This document shows positions 56,203 through 64,000 of a DNA stretch of 64,000 nucleotides, piece by piece. Both the position numbers and the translations under genes were made by a program. The stretch lies in the NCBI RefSeq assembly GCF_003664035.1, contig NZ_RCCK01000011.1:558001-622000 (forward strand), given 5' to 3'. The stretch's first letter is position 1. The number at the start of each line of letters is the position of its first letter. The notes beneath the pieces were generated by a model. The model was not told the DNA's origin and did no database searches. It worked only from the letters and a program-made list of their open reading frames with translations. This DNA is from Pedobacter alluvionis (GTDB taxonomy: Bacteria > Bacteroidota > Bacteroidia > Sphingobacteriales > Sphingobacteriaceae).

Positions 56203-59121
56203 TTAAGGTGTTTTTTGACGGGCAATATCAATAAGGAATTCGTATAAATTCGTCTCCGGCTTAAGCTGTAGCTTCTTTCTTAAGCGATACCGGCCTACTT
56301 CAATGGCTTTAATGGTTACATTCATCAGCTGCGCCATTTCTTTTGAAGAAAGGTTCATCGATAAATAGGCGCAAAACTTTAAATCGTTCTGGCTTAAATC
56401 AGGGTATAGGTCTTTGAGTTTATTAAAGAATTCGGTGTTTACATGATTAAAGTGCACACTCATGTGGTCTAGCTCCTGATCCTTTTTTTCTACATCCTTA
56501 ATCAGCCTGATGAGGTGCCTGAAACTTGGCGAACTTTCATTGAGGTCGTGGTTTTTAATTACCGCCGATATCACTTCTTTAATCTTGGCCAGTACCTTGC
56601 CCCGTTGTACCAGGTGCATGGTCATGGTAGAAAGCTCTTTGTTTTTATAATTTACATCAGCCTCCAGCTTTTCGTTCTGCAGCCGCACAATTTCCTTCTC
56701 GTTCCTGTCCAGTTCCAGCTGATGCAGGTAACTCATGCGCTCCTGCTCCTTGGTGTGTTTCTTTTTCTGCCATCTGATGATCAGTCTTAAAGCCATCACA
56801 ATTAAGATGAGGTAAAAAATCCGCATCCATACGGTATTGTACCAGGCTGGCAGCACTATAAAAGTATAACTTACCACCTCAGATTCGTTACTGATGCCAG
56901 TACTCGCCTTTACATTAAACGTATATTTTCCGGCTGGTAAATTGGTATAATCTTTTTCGCTTTTCGTCCCCCATGCAGACCATTCGCTATCAAAGCCCAT
57001 AAGCTGATAACTGAATTTGATGTTCTTATCGTGTTCAAAAAGTGTTGAAGCGTATTCGAAATGGATCGAATTTAAGCTGTACACGTATTCGGGAATCTCG
57101 TACAAGTCTTGCCTCTCTGTAATAGCACCCTTATTTACAAAATACCCTCCAAAAACCACACTATCTTTATTTCCCATCAGCTTAACGGTTCCCAGCACCA
57201 CGTTTGGCCGGGTAATATTCTGAATGTATTTTTGGTAATTGATGTGGTAAGCCCCCTTGTTGGCACCAATAAATATATTTTTGCCATCAGGCGTGTATAT
57301 CGATTCGAAACCGCCAACCACTTTGCCATTTAGCTCGGGCAGGTATAAAATACTGAAGGCATCTTTTCCATTAGGCCTGTGGAAATCGATTACCCCTACC
57401 TTTTTATTGGTTACAAACCAGATGTTACCATCGTTATCCTCTTTAAGATATTGAATAGGGACACCATTTAGTGCCGAACCAAACAATTTAAAGCGGGTAA
57501 ACTTTTTGCTCGCGGCATTATATTCAAAAACCCCGCTTGTAGTGGCAATTACTACCCTGTTTTTAATGTGGAACACGTAATTATAGAGCTTAGTTGGTAA
57601 GCCATCCCGATCAGAAAACAGTGTAGTGCGCAAGATGCTTTTATGATCGGGGTTGAGTTCTATTTTATACACGCCGTGATAGGGGTGCGAAGCCCAGATT
57701 TGATCGGGGTTATTATTATCAACTACAATAAAGCGCAGGGTTTCGTTAATGCCGGCAATTTTACCGCCATTAACAAAGCGGCCACCAGTGTAGGTTATTT
57801 CCTGCAATCCGGCGTAAGTACCTGCAATTACCTCTTTGCTGGGATAAACATTATCCATGGGTTGGTACATCCAGGTGCCGACCAGGCTATATAGTGGGGT
57901 GGCTGTATTATCTTTCACCAGGAGGGTTCCATCCTCGTGGGCCATTAACAGTTGGTTGTTAATTTCATCCAGTCCCCATACCTGCCCTTTGGTGTTCTTT
58001 ACCTCCTCAAAATTGGCCGGCGAATAGCTTAAATCGGGCATGGCTGCATTAATTTTTGCCCGGTACAAACCATTAGAGGTACCAATATAGATAGATTGAT
58101 CGTATTTGCGAAAAGCGTAACTCGTTATTTGCTTATTGCGATCAGGAAAAATATTTTTAACCGCACTGTTTATGGCCACATAAGCAATTCCATCATCGAG
58201 TGCCAGCCATATATTCTTATCTTTATCAAGCAATATGCCTCTTACGTTATTGTTCTGCAGGCCTTCTTTATAATTGTATTTCTGTACCAGGTCGCCATGC
58301 TTGTTCATAATATACACCCCACCCGAAGTGGTGGCCACCCCATATAAATCCGGACTGATTTGCGTGGCAAAATAAATCCTTTCGTTTAAAAAAACCTGAT
58401 CTAAACTGGTCCTCAAAGGTTTTAGTCGATGGTTAATCACTAAAAAGAATCCTTTTTTTAACATCGAAACCAATAGCGTATCGCCACCATAAGGAAGCAC
58501 AGCAGTAATACTGGCGCGGTTTAAAACACTATCTGCACAGAATGGCTTCCACATAGCATGATCGTAAATCATCAGGCCCGAATCAGATGACTGCGAAAAA
58601 ACCTTATCCTTTACAGCCCCCATAAACAGCCAGCTTGTATTGGTTTTATAACTTTTAATTACCCCGTCTTTATAATGCAGAATAGCATGTATCGACCTAA
58701 AAAACACCTCATCACGAACAACTGAAACGCCCCAGATATCGGCTAGTTTCCGCATATTTTCGGGCAATAGATTTAACAGCGAGGTATATTTTAAAACACC
58801 TTGTGCATTAGGGTAGAAATAACCAAACTCATCTTGCCCGCCAACGTAAATACGGTTTTTAGAATCGATCCCCACCGAACGGACCGAGGTAAAGTTGGGT
58901 AACTTAAACAGGTTCCAATAACGGCCGTTAAAAGTAAGCAGCCCCTCATTGTTACCAAAATAGAGGATGCCATTTTTATCCTGCTCTACATCCCAATTTT
59001 GAATACCCCCACTATACTGCTCGTTATTGTAGTTTACCACCTGCGGGATTCCCAAAAGCACCTGGGCCTGGGTACAATAAGCAGTCAAAAAGAATAATAT
59101 AGCGGGTAGAAGTTTCTTCAT
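56203..59121 (-). CDS. One-protein sensor/regulator: propeller, Y_Y_Y, coiled coil and LuxR-type HTH
   Basis: A 972-residue protein. A signal peptide to about residue 20 is followed by a periplasmic two-component-type beta-propeller (repeats such as NIWLALDDGIAYV and NIWFVTNKKVGVI). The Y_Y_Y domain ends about 740 (FSYQLMGFDSEWSAWGTK). One transmembrane helix (about 755-775) leads to a coiled coil and a C-terminal LuxR-like helix-turn-helix (about 905-960: LSQNDLKFCAYLSMNLSSKE). There is no kinase or receiver domain, so the HTH would act directly at the membrane. It lies divergently placed in order but on the same strand upstream of susC, and probably activates that operon on sensing an oligosaccharide. 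Confidence 0.92.
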   Translation of the reverse strand: MKKLLPAILFFLTAYCTQAQVLLGIPQVVNYNNEQYSGGIQNWDVEQDKNGILYFGNNEGLLTFNGRYWNLFKLPNFTSVRSVGIDSKNRIYVGGQDEFGYFYPNAQGVLKYTSLLNLLPENMRKLADIWGVSVVRDEVFFRSIHAILHYKDGVIKSYKTNTSWLFMGAVKDKVFSQSSDSGLMIYDHAMWKPFCADSVLNRASITAVLPYGGDTLLVSMLKKGFFLVINHRLKPLRTSLDQVFLNERIYFATQISPDLYGVATTSGGVYIMNKHGDLVQKYNYKEGLQNNNVRGILLDKDKNIWLALDDGIAYVAINSAVKNIFPDRNKQITSYAFRKYDQSIYIGTSNGLYRAKINAAMPDLSYSPANFEEVKNTKGQVWGLDEINNQLLMAHEDGTLLVKDNTATPLYSLVGTWMYQPMDNVYPSKEVIAGTYAGLQEITYTGGRFVNGGKIAGINETLRFIVVDNNNPDQIWASHPYHGVYKIELNPDHKSILRTTLFSDRDGLPTKLYNYVFHIKNRVVIATTSGVFEYNAASKKFTRFKLFGSALNGVPIQYLKEDNDGNIWFVTNKKVGVIDFHRPNGKDAFSILYLPELNGKVVGGFESIYTPDGKNIFIGANKGAYHINYQKYIQNITRPNVVLGTVKLMGNKDSVVFGGYFVNKGAITERQDLYEIPEYVYSLNSIHFEYASTLFEHDKNIKFSYQLMGFDSEWSAWGTKSEKDYTNLPAGKYTFNVKASTGISNESEVVSYTFIVLPAWYNTVWMRIFYLILIVMALRLIIRWQKKKHTKEQERMSYLHQLELDRNEKEIVRLQNEKLEADVNYKNKELSTMTMHLVQRGKVLAKIKEVISAVIKNHDLNESSPSFRHLIRLIKDVEKKDQELDHMSVHFNHVNTEFFNKLKDLYPDLSQNDLKFCAYLSMNLSSKEMAQLMNVTIKAIEVGRYRLRKKLQLKPETNLYEFLIDIARQKTP

Positions 59122-59847
59122 TTAGTTAGGGAACGGTTAAAACGCAATAATAAATATATAATTTTAATTCCGGTTAGCCGCGTTTACAACTTCAGTGACT
59201 TGCGCGTGTCCATGTCATTAAGTTAAGCACTGCGGTCGTCAGTCTGAGCCGTTCAATCGGGGCTAGCTAACAAAAGACAGTACAATAAAACCAAGGAATG
59301 CCTTAATACTTTGGTGTGCTAAGGTGCCTAAGGTGGTGAGAAAAGAAGGTTATTTTTTCAAAGCCATGGGCAATTTTTTTTTTAACCATATAAGAAATTT
59401 AAGGGCATATAAGCTTATGTGTGCTTATATGTCTTACATGGTAAAATTGATAGTAATCTGTTGGCAGAGAGTTTTAATAAAGAGAGGATATTTGTTTGAG
59501 GTGGTGAAAATTTTATCTTTATTTTCTTGGAGCGGCTTACTCGTGGTTCTTGGGTGTGCTCCAGTCCCGCTTTTACTGCAAGTCCTCACTCATTGGACTT
59601 CGCTCCGGGCTTTCCGTTCAATCGGGGCTAGCTAACAAAAGACAGTACAATAAAACCAAGGAATGCCTAAATATTTAGGTGTGCTAAGGTGCCTAAGGTG
59701 GTGAGAAAAGAAGGTTATTTTTTCAAAGTCGTGTGCAAAAAAATGTTTTTCAACCATATAAGAAATTTAAGGGCATATAAGCTTATGTGTTCTTATATGT
59801 CTTATATGGTAAATAATCTATGGGTAACTAAGGTGGTGAACAAAGAA
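59122..59847. repeat. Gene-free region with a 195-bp direct duplication
   Basis: Two near-identical copies at 59251-59444 and 59616-59812 start GTTCAATCGGGGCTAGCTAA and contain CCTAAGGTGGTGAGAAAAGA. They end near TTATATGTCTTAYATGGTAA. About 170 bp of different sequence separates them, including a hairpin-repeat fragment (CCGCTTTTACTGCAAGTCC). A third scrap, CTAAGGTGGTGAACAAAGA, sits at 59828. No gene is supported. Confidence 0.8.
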
Positions 59848-60507
59848 CTATTTCAATAAATGTGGCTCCACTGCTTTTCGCCAGATGGCGTAGCCCTTAG
59901 CATTCATGTGCAACATATCATCCACAAAAAGTTCGGGTCTTAATTCCCCATCTTTCGTTAACATTAGCCGATAAACATCAACAAATTTCGTGTTGGCTTC
60001 TTTAGCTAAAAATTTTTCGATTAATGCATTAGAAGCTACTGCTTTTTCCTTAAATTTATTCCTGCTTGGGCTTGGTTTAATAGAGATGTAAACAATAGGC
60101 ACCGTTGGCAGTTTTGCCCTAATGGCCTTCACTAAACGGATGGTGCGGTTTAAAACTGTATCTGGTGTTACCTTTTCGTTTGGTAAATCATTCTCCCCCA
60201 CGTACAGTACAATCTGTTTTGGCTGATATGGAAAAACTACATCCTTTAAATAATAGGTAATATCGTTAATTACCGCACCACCAATACCACGGTTCAAGGC
60301 ATTGTATTTTGCAAAAATCTGTGTACAATCGTCCCATTTCCGGATGGATGAACTGCCTACAAACAGCACCGGATGAACAGGTGGTTTATACATTTGATCG
60401 TATTTTTTAATCGTCTGCACATCATCCCAAAAGTTGGGTTTCTTTTGTGCAAAAGCAGTTACAGTTAAAAACGAAATCAAAAGGAAGCTTAAAAATGATC
60501 TTTTCAT
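59848..60507 (-). CDS. Exported SGNH/GDSL-type esterase
   Basis: A 219-residue SGNH hydrolase with a signal peptide (MKRSFLSFLLISFLTVTAFAQ). The block I serine is in PVLFVGSSSIRKWDD, block II is RGIGGAVIND (Gly), block III is YVGENDLP (Asn) and block V is VDDMLHMNAKGY (Asp-x-x-His). These enzymes deacetylate glycans or hydrolyse lipids in the periplasm. Next to a glucan locus it might remove acyl groups, but the direct repeats lie between, so linkage is unproven. A perfect inverted repeat lies 21 bp upstream of the start. Confidence 0.9.
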   Translation of the reverse strand: MKRSFLSFLLISFLTVTAFAQKKPNFWDDVQTIKKYDQMYKPPVHPVLFVGSSSIRKWDDCTQIFAKYNALNRGIGGAVINDITYYLKDVVFPYQPKQIVLYVGENDLPNEKVTPDTVLNRTIRLVKAIRAKLPTVPIVYISIKPSPSRNKFKEKAVASNALIEKFLAKEANTKFVDVYRLMLTKDGELRPELFVDDMLHMNAKGYAIWRKAVEPHLLK

Positions 60508-60527
60508 ACGAATAAGGATTTAAGGTT

Positions 60528-60547
60528 CACAATATACCAATATTGTG
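60528..60547 (-). promoter_or_regulatory. Operator-like inverted repeat upstream of the SGNH hydrolase gene
   Basis: CACAATA and TATTGTG, seven-base perfect arms with a 6-nt spacer, centred 30 bp before the ATG. It looks like a dimeric-regulator site; which regulator is unknown. Confidence 0.4.
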
Positions 60548-60620
60548 TTTTTTACCGTCAATTCAATCAAATTTATTACGCCCGGTTAACCAAAGCTTTG
60601 CTCCAGGACTTCCCGAGGGG

Positions 60621-60720
60621 TCGTCATTGCGAGAAGGCTTTTTCAGCCGACGAAGCAATCTTTATAGCAAGGATTGCTAGCATGATAGATTGCTTCGTCG
60701 TTCCTCCTAGCAATGACGAT
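60621..60720. repeat. Long imperfect hairpin repeat
   Basis: TCGTCATTGC pairs with GCAATGACGA, and GACGAAGCAATC with GATTGCTTCGTC inside it. A 'cgtcattgcgag' family repeat. Same design as those at 12745-12829 and 25058-25134. Confidence 0.65.
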
Positions 60721-60797
60721 GATAAGAAGAGACCTATTTCTTGCTTCTCTCCAGCTGTCATCCTGAGGGTTAATTAATTATTTAAAATCAATATGAG

Positions 60798-61066
60798 TGA
60801 CGTTTAATTTATTTCTTTTGCCCAAGGCGCAGTCTTGCCTCGGCTCACCGCCGCCGAAGGGCTCTTTCTTTTTGGCATCAAAAAGAAACAAAAAATGCCG
60901 GCTGAAAATTTTTCTTTCGAAGCTAGTAGGTTGGCTTAGGCAGTGCAACCCGAAAAATTTGTTAGGCCGGATTTAAGCAGAACGGGGATATCGTGCTATG
61001 GCCTAGCTGGGTGGAAATACTAAAGAAATAAATTACTGATTAATAACAACTTGCAAAATAACGTCA
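60798..61066 (+). repeat. Dispersed 258-270 bp element, copy C
   Basis: Starts TGACGTT and ends AACGTCA. The core is nearly identical to copies A and B (GGCATCAAAAAGAAAC; CCCGAAAAATTTGTTAGGCC). The frame that is open in copy A is broken by a TAG in the middle, which argues the element is not coding. Confidence 0.85.
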
Positions 61067-61072
61067 ATGGTA

Positions 61073-61271
61073 GCGTAGCCGAAGGATCTTTTATGATAGC
61101 TTATACTTCAAAAATTAACGATTGGCAGGGTCTTTGACTCCGCTCAGACGGACATATCAGGTTGTTTACACCCGCGCTGTCATCCTGAGCGTAGTCGAAG
61201 GATCTTTTATGATAGCTTATACTTCAAAAATTAACGATTGGCAGGGTCTTCGACTCCGCTCAGACGGACAA
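61073..61271 (+). repeat. Direct duplication of about 80 bp
   Basis: Unit 1 from about 61081 and unit 2 from about 61197 both read GAAGGATCTTTTATGATAGC, then TTAACGATTGGCAGGGTCTT. The offset is 116 bp. The intervening part includes TCATCCTGAGCGTAGTCGAA, so each unit is bracketed by a common 'ctcagacggac' repeat. Confidence 0.75.
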
Positions 61272-61280
61272 AAAAATAAT

Positions 61281-63365
61281 TTATCCCTTAAAACCAGCAC
61301 TAAACCTGTTAAAATCGAACGATAAAGCAGCAATATGTGATAGTTTCTGTTTGGTAGAATGGTCACCATCATCAACCAGATAAACCTCATCAGCATGCCA
61401 TTCAGAATTACTTTGTGCCGCCGCCCCATCACTTAAATTGCTTACAATCTGGCTAACCAACAACGAGTCGGCCTGTTCGGATTTATGGTTAACAGAAAGA
61501 TAAATGGAGGTTATAATCGCATTGATCTGGTAAATGGTCGACTGGATACCATACAAGCCATTAAAATCGATATGTTTCCGCATGGGTTCCTGGCTGGCCG
61601 ATTCAATCGCTTCGCTTAAGGCCGATAAACTTAAATTGGCATTTTTTCGCGCCATACGCGATTGATTTTCATCCCGTTCAACCCGGTTTTGAATGGCAAC
61701 CTCCAGGTAATGCAGACTGGCTTTAGATGCATTGACAATTTTTGCCTTTAACTGTCGGCTATCCCAAATCGGGAACAAATAGGTAGCAAAAATAGCAATT
61801 ACACAGCCCAGTACGGTGAAGATAATCCGATCATGCACAATGTGATCGAAATGACCCTGGTAACTGCCCAGGGTTAAAATTACTGCAGGGGTAATACACA
61901 ATACACTAATGGTATAATTTAAACGGTTAAAGGCATAAAAGCCCAATAAAAAAACCACAGAAAAAGACAACAGCACCACAGGACTTTTAACAAAATAGAC
62001 GATGATCAGCCCGATGACAACGCCCCCCATACTCCCCTTTAAACGCTGTAAATTCCGTTTCCAGGTGATTGAAAATTTAGGCCGGGCTACAATAACCAGC
62101 GTAAGAAAAAGCCAGTAACTGTATTTGCTGGGCTCGAGCTGCCAAATGAGCAAAAAGCCAAACAGGAAACAAATGGCCAGTCGCAGCGAAAACCTGAAAA
62201 TCGGCGATTTTAAAGTCAGGTGTTCTTTAATCGAAAAGCTATCGCCGGTAATAAATAAAGGATAGGAAATCGATCCGCTCAATTCGCGCAAGTGTTTCGC
62301 TGTCGTGCGCTCATTGCCCCTTATCATTTCGATAATGCGCACAATATCGTTCATGTTCGAAACCACTTTCAGTACGATTGATCGCTGGGTTTCGTTTAAA
62401 CGCTCCATTTCCTGCAACAACATCACGCGTTTCTGATGATATTCCATATTGGTAGCCACCTCACCTTTATAAGCTTTTGCCGAGCGAACGTGCCTGCCCA
62501 ACTGCTCCAGCTCTTTGGCCAGCAATTCAATTAAGGTGGCAATCAGTTTCAGACTCGGACCAGTAGCCAAAGTTTTTCGAACCAAAGCATAATCATAATG
62601 CACCGCATTCAACTGTTCATACAAATCGATCAGTAACCGCGCCCGCTCCAACAATAACTGACCTTTGGGATTATCGGGATTCATGGCATATTTATCGGTA
62701 AGCAACAGGTTCCGGATCAGCTCGTGTTTCTGGTTTACCTTAATGTGCAGTTTTATCGCTTCTTTCTGTTGCAGATCGAGCGGAACATCCACATCATAAT
62801 TCTTCGCTTTGGCATTTAAAAATACCGCGCTGCTCATCAGGCATTCGAAAATGGCATGGTGAAGCGAGCGGTAAGGCCGCAACAAGGTCTGGATCAAACT
62901 AATCACATAATACCAAACCCCACCCACCAGCATATAACTGCTAAAATAAAGTGGCCGCGCCGGATGAAGGCCCATTACAAAGGTACATACAATCAAGGCC
63001 ATGGTGCCAATTAGTGAGAGTTTCTGCCCGTATACGGCAAGCATCGAAAAACTAAAAGCAGCGATAATCACCACAACCGCGGTAAGGTAAACATGATCCA
63101 AAACCGATGAAACCACCAGCGTAGTAGCGAAAAAGACGATAATGCTCCACAGCGCTGTTTTCAGTTTGTTCAGCCGGTTATCGGGCAAATCGGTCAGGCT
63201 GATTAATAAGGCACCAACCCCTATTCCTTTTGCTGCCTCGGGATTGCCCAGGTAAAAGAATAAAATAATGGGCAATACCACGGTAATGGTGGTGCGCAGG
63301 GCATCAGAAAAGTACTCGCCCAAAAAGAAATACGAAATGGTAGAGCCGATGCTGTTTTTACCCAT
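61281..63365 (-). CDS. FUSC-family (YccS-like) inner-membrane protein
   Basis: A 694-residue polytopic protein. Two groups of about five transmembrane helices (about residues 20-150 and 390-510) each precede a cytoplasmic helical domain. The second block has the fusaric-acid-resistance pattern RFSLRLAICFLFGFLLIW and GSMGGVVIGLIIVYF. The family includes aromatic-acid exporters (AaeB) and YccS/YhfK proteins of unknown substrate. No membrane-fusion partner is adjacent. Single gene, with a perfect -7 box upstream (63403-63410). Confidence 0.9.
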   Translation of the reverse strand: MGKNSIGSTISYFFLGEYFSDALRTTITVVLPIILFFYLGNPEAAKGIGVGALLISLTDLPDNRLNKLKTALWSIIVFFATTLVVSSVLDHVYLTAVVVIIAAFSFSMLAVYGQKLSLIGTMALIVCTFVMGLHPARPLYFSSYMLVGGVWYYVISLIQTLLRPYRSLHHAIFECLMSSAVFLNAKAKNYDVDVPLDLQQKEAIKLHIKVNQKHELIRNLLLTDKYAMNPDNPKGQLLLERARLLIDLYEQLNAVHYDYALVRKTLATGPSLKLIATLIELLAKELEQLGRHVRSAKAYKGEVATNMEYHQKRVMLLQEMERLNETQRSIVLKVVSNMNDIVRIIEMIRGNERTTAKHLRELSGSISYPLFITGDSFSIKEHLTLKSPIFRFSLRLAICFLFGFLLIWQLEPSKYSYWLFLTLVIVARPKFSITWKRNLQRLKGSMGGVVIGLIIVYFVKSPVVLLSFSVVFLLGFYAFNRLNYTISVLCITPAVILTLGSYQGHFDHIVHDRIIFTVLGCVIAIFATYLFPIWDSRQLKAKIVNASKASLHYLEVAIQNRVERDENQSRMARKNANLSLSALSEAIESASQEPMRKHIDFNGLYGIQSTIYQINAIITSIYLSVNHKSEQADSLLVSQIVSNLSDGAAAQSNSEWHADEVYLVDDGDHSTKQKLSHIAALSFDFNRFSAGFKG

Positions 63366-63402
63366 GAATATGTTAATGAATGCTAATAATTGATAAAAGC
63401 TG

Positions 63403-63410
63403 CAAAGATA
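63403..63410 (-). promoter_or_regulatory. -7 box of the FUSC gene
   Basis: TATCTTTG on the minus strand matches TAnnTTTG exactly, about 38-45 bp before the ATG. No convincing -33 partner is visible. Confidence 0.45.
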
Positions 63411-63910
63411 ACAGTTTTATAATGCATGCATAGTAAATAGCTACACAAAACCAGATACCGATTTGTTCTTTGGACTTTAGAAGGGTAATTGCGTGTTCAT
63501 AACTTAATCTTATCCATCCTAGCGCAAGTCTTAGCGCCCGAGGCCCGTGCAAGAACTTAAGGTGTTTTAAAATAATCCAGAAAAAGCACAAGTCAACCCT
63601 ACTATTCAATTGGCTAAGACTTGTGTTATATGGAACTCATAAATTAAGAGTCTGTTGCTGTATTAACTGAGTTAACAAGTCTAGCAGATTAAGTATAAGA
63701 TAAAGGGAGCTTGAGTACAAATCTTATCCTCATAATTTGCAAAATGTATTTAAATACATCAAATAGTTTTTATAATATCTGGAAATTTGCTGACCAGATA
63801 TTAATGATGGATGTAGATTACATAAAATTTATATATCCAATATAAAAATTAAATATATTTTAAGATGCATTCAATCGGATAAAGATATCTTTTAAATAAT
63901 AATGACTTTA
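63411..63910. other. Gene-free, AT-rich region
   Basis: No gene is supported. The AT-richest part (63740-63905) has runs such as ATTTATATATCC. A 78-codon minus frame at the left (63373-63609) covers GC-richer repeat-like DNA and the FUSC promoter, and is not believed. Confidence 0.4.
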
Positions 63911-64000
63911 TTAAATGAGTTTAAAAATCTCCCAAAAATGATATCCGTCTTTATCTACCAGGCTTTTTGGATCTGTGTAACCCATTACATTTGTTCCAGG
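63911..64000 (-). CDS. C-terminal end of an unidentified gene (cut by window edge)
   Basis: The minus strand reads 29 codons and a TAA at 63911, with no interruption to the window edge. The end is GTNVMGYTDPKSLVDKDGYH, then FWEIFKLI. The smooth protein-like composition supports a real gene. Too little is visible to name a family. Confidence 0.5.
   Translation of the reverse strand, partial: PGTNVMGYTDPKSLVDKDGYHFWEIFKLI

Noticed and set aside
59324..59635. 103-codon plus-strand frame
   Set aside because: Spans one copy of the direct duplication and unique repeat-derived DNA. The second copy does not keep the frame.
63373..63609. 78-codon minus-strand frame upstream of the FUSC gene
   Set aside because: Covers the FUSC promoter and repeat-like DNA, with no family resemblance.

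Overview
The window is chromosomal DNA of a Bacteroidota bacterium, most likely of the Sphingobacteriaceae (Pedobacter-like). The evidence is low-to-moderate GC, SusC/SusD proteins, many TonB-linked and carboxypeptidase-regulatory domains, promoters of the Bacteroidota type (TTG about 20 nt before TAnnTTTG), almost no Shine-Dalgarno sequences, a bacillithiol-type YtxJ protein and Mqo. The species call is inference. There are about 45 protein genes. I saw no rRNA or tRNA genes, no CRISPR array, no transposase, no phage genes and no recognisable defence system.

Layout. 1-2716 is the str operon (rpsL, rpsG, fusA; fusA runs off the left edge). 3371-10425 holds household and surface genes: an SPFH membrane protein, a rhodanese remnant, a tiny His/Lys-rich exported protein, a lipoprotein, a VF530-like protein, a methyltransferase, a RidA-like protein without the catalytic arginine, an M1 peptidase and an ArsC/Spx-like protein. 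11145-13571 is a LytS/LytR-type two-component pair. 13812-20159 is a 2115-residue alpha-2-macroglobulin-like protein with a thioester motif and an inserted TonB-plug-like module. 20321-28812 holds ribH, ytxJ, mqo, msrA, a 2-oxoglutarate/Fe oxygenase and several proteins of unknown role. 28888-32326 is a serine hydrolase/amidohydrolase pair. 33114-37796 holds mutL and a tight group of two rhomboid proteases and a membrane-anchored EEP-family protein. 38781-44347 holds a nitroreductase, a second MG-domain/plug protein, a 2-hydroxyacid dehydrogenase and a DUF4249 lipoprotein, with the paired TonB receptor running to 46676.

46774-59121 is a polysaccharide-utilisation locus, all on the minus strand: a one-protein sensor/regulator, SusC, SusD, a GH30 and a GH5 glycosidase, and a heptaheme cytochrome c 14 bp downstream of the last enzyme. 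The enzymes suggest a beta-glucan substrate, possibly beta-1,6-glucan. A strong terminator hairpin between susD and the GH30 gene probably sets the ratio of uptake proteins to enzymes. 59848-63365 carries an SGNH hydrolase and a FUSC-type membrane protein. A truncated gene enters at the right edge.

The most unusual content lies between the genes. One element of about 260-270 bp occurs three times with TGACGT/ACGTCA inverted ends. A second repeat family keeps constant flanks but swaps the hairpin in its middle. There are also three recent-looking direct duplications (401-, 365- and 116-bp offsets) and several long imperfect hairpins. These explain most of the non-coding DNA and several spurious open frames.
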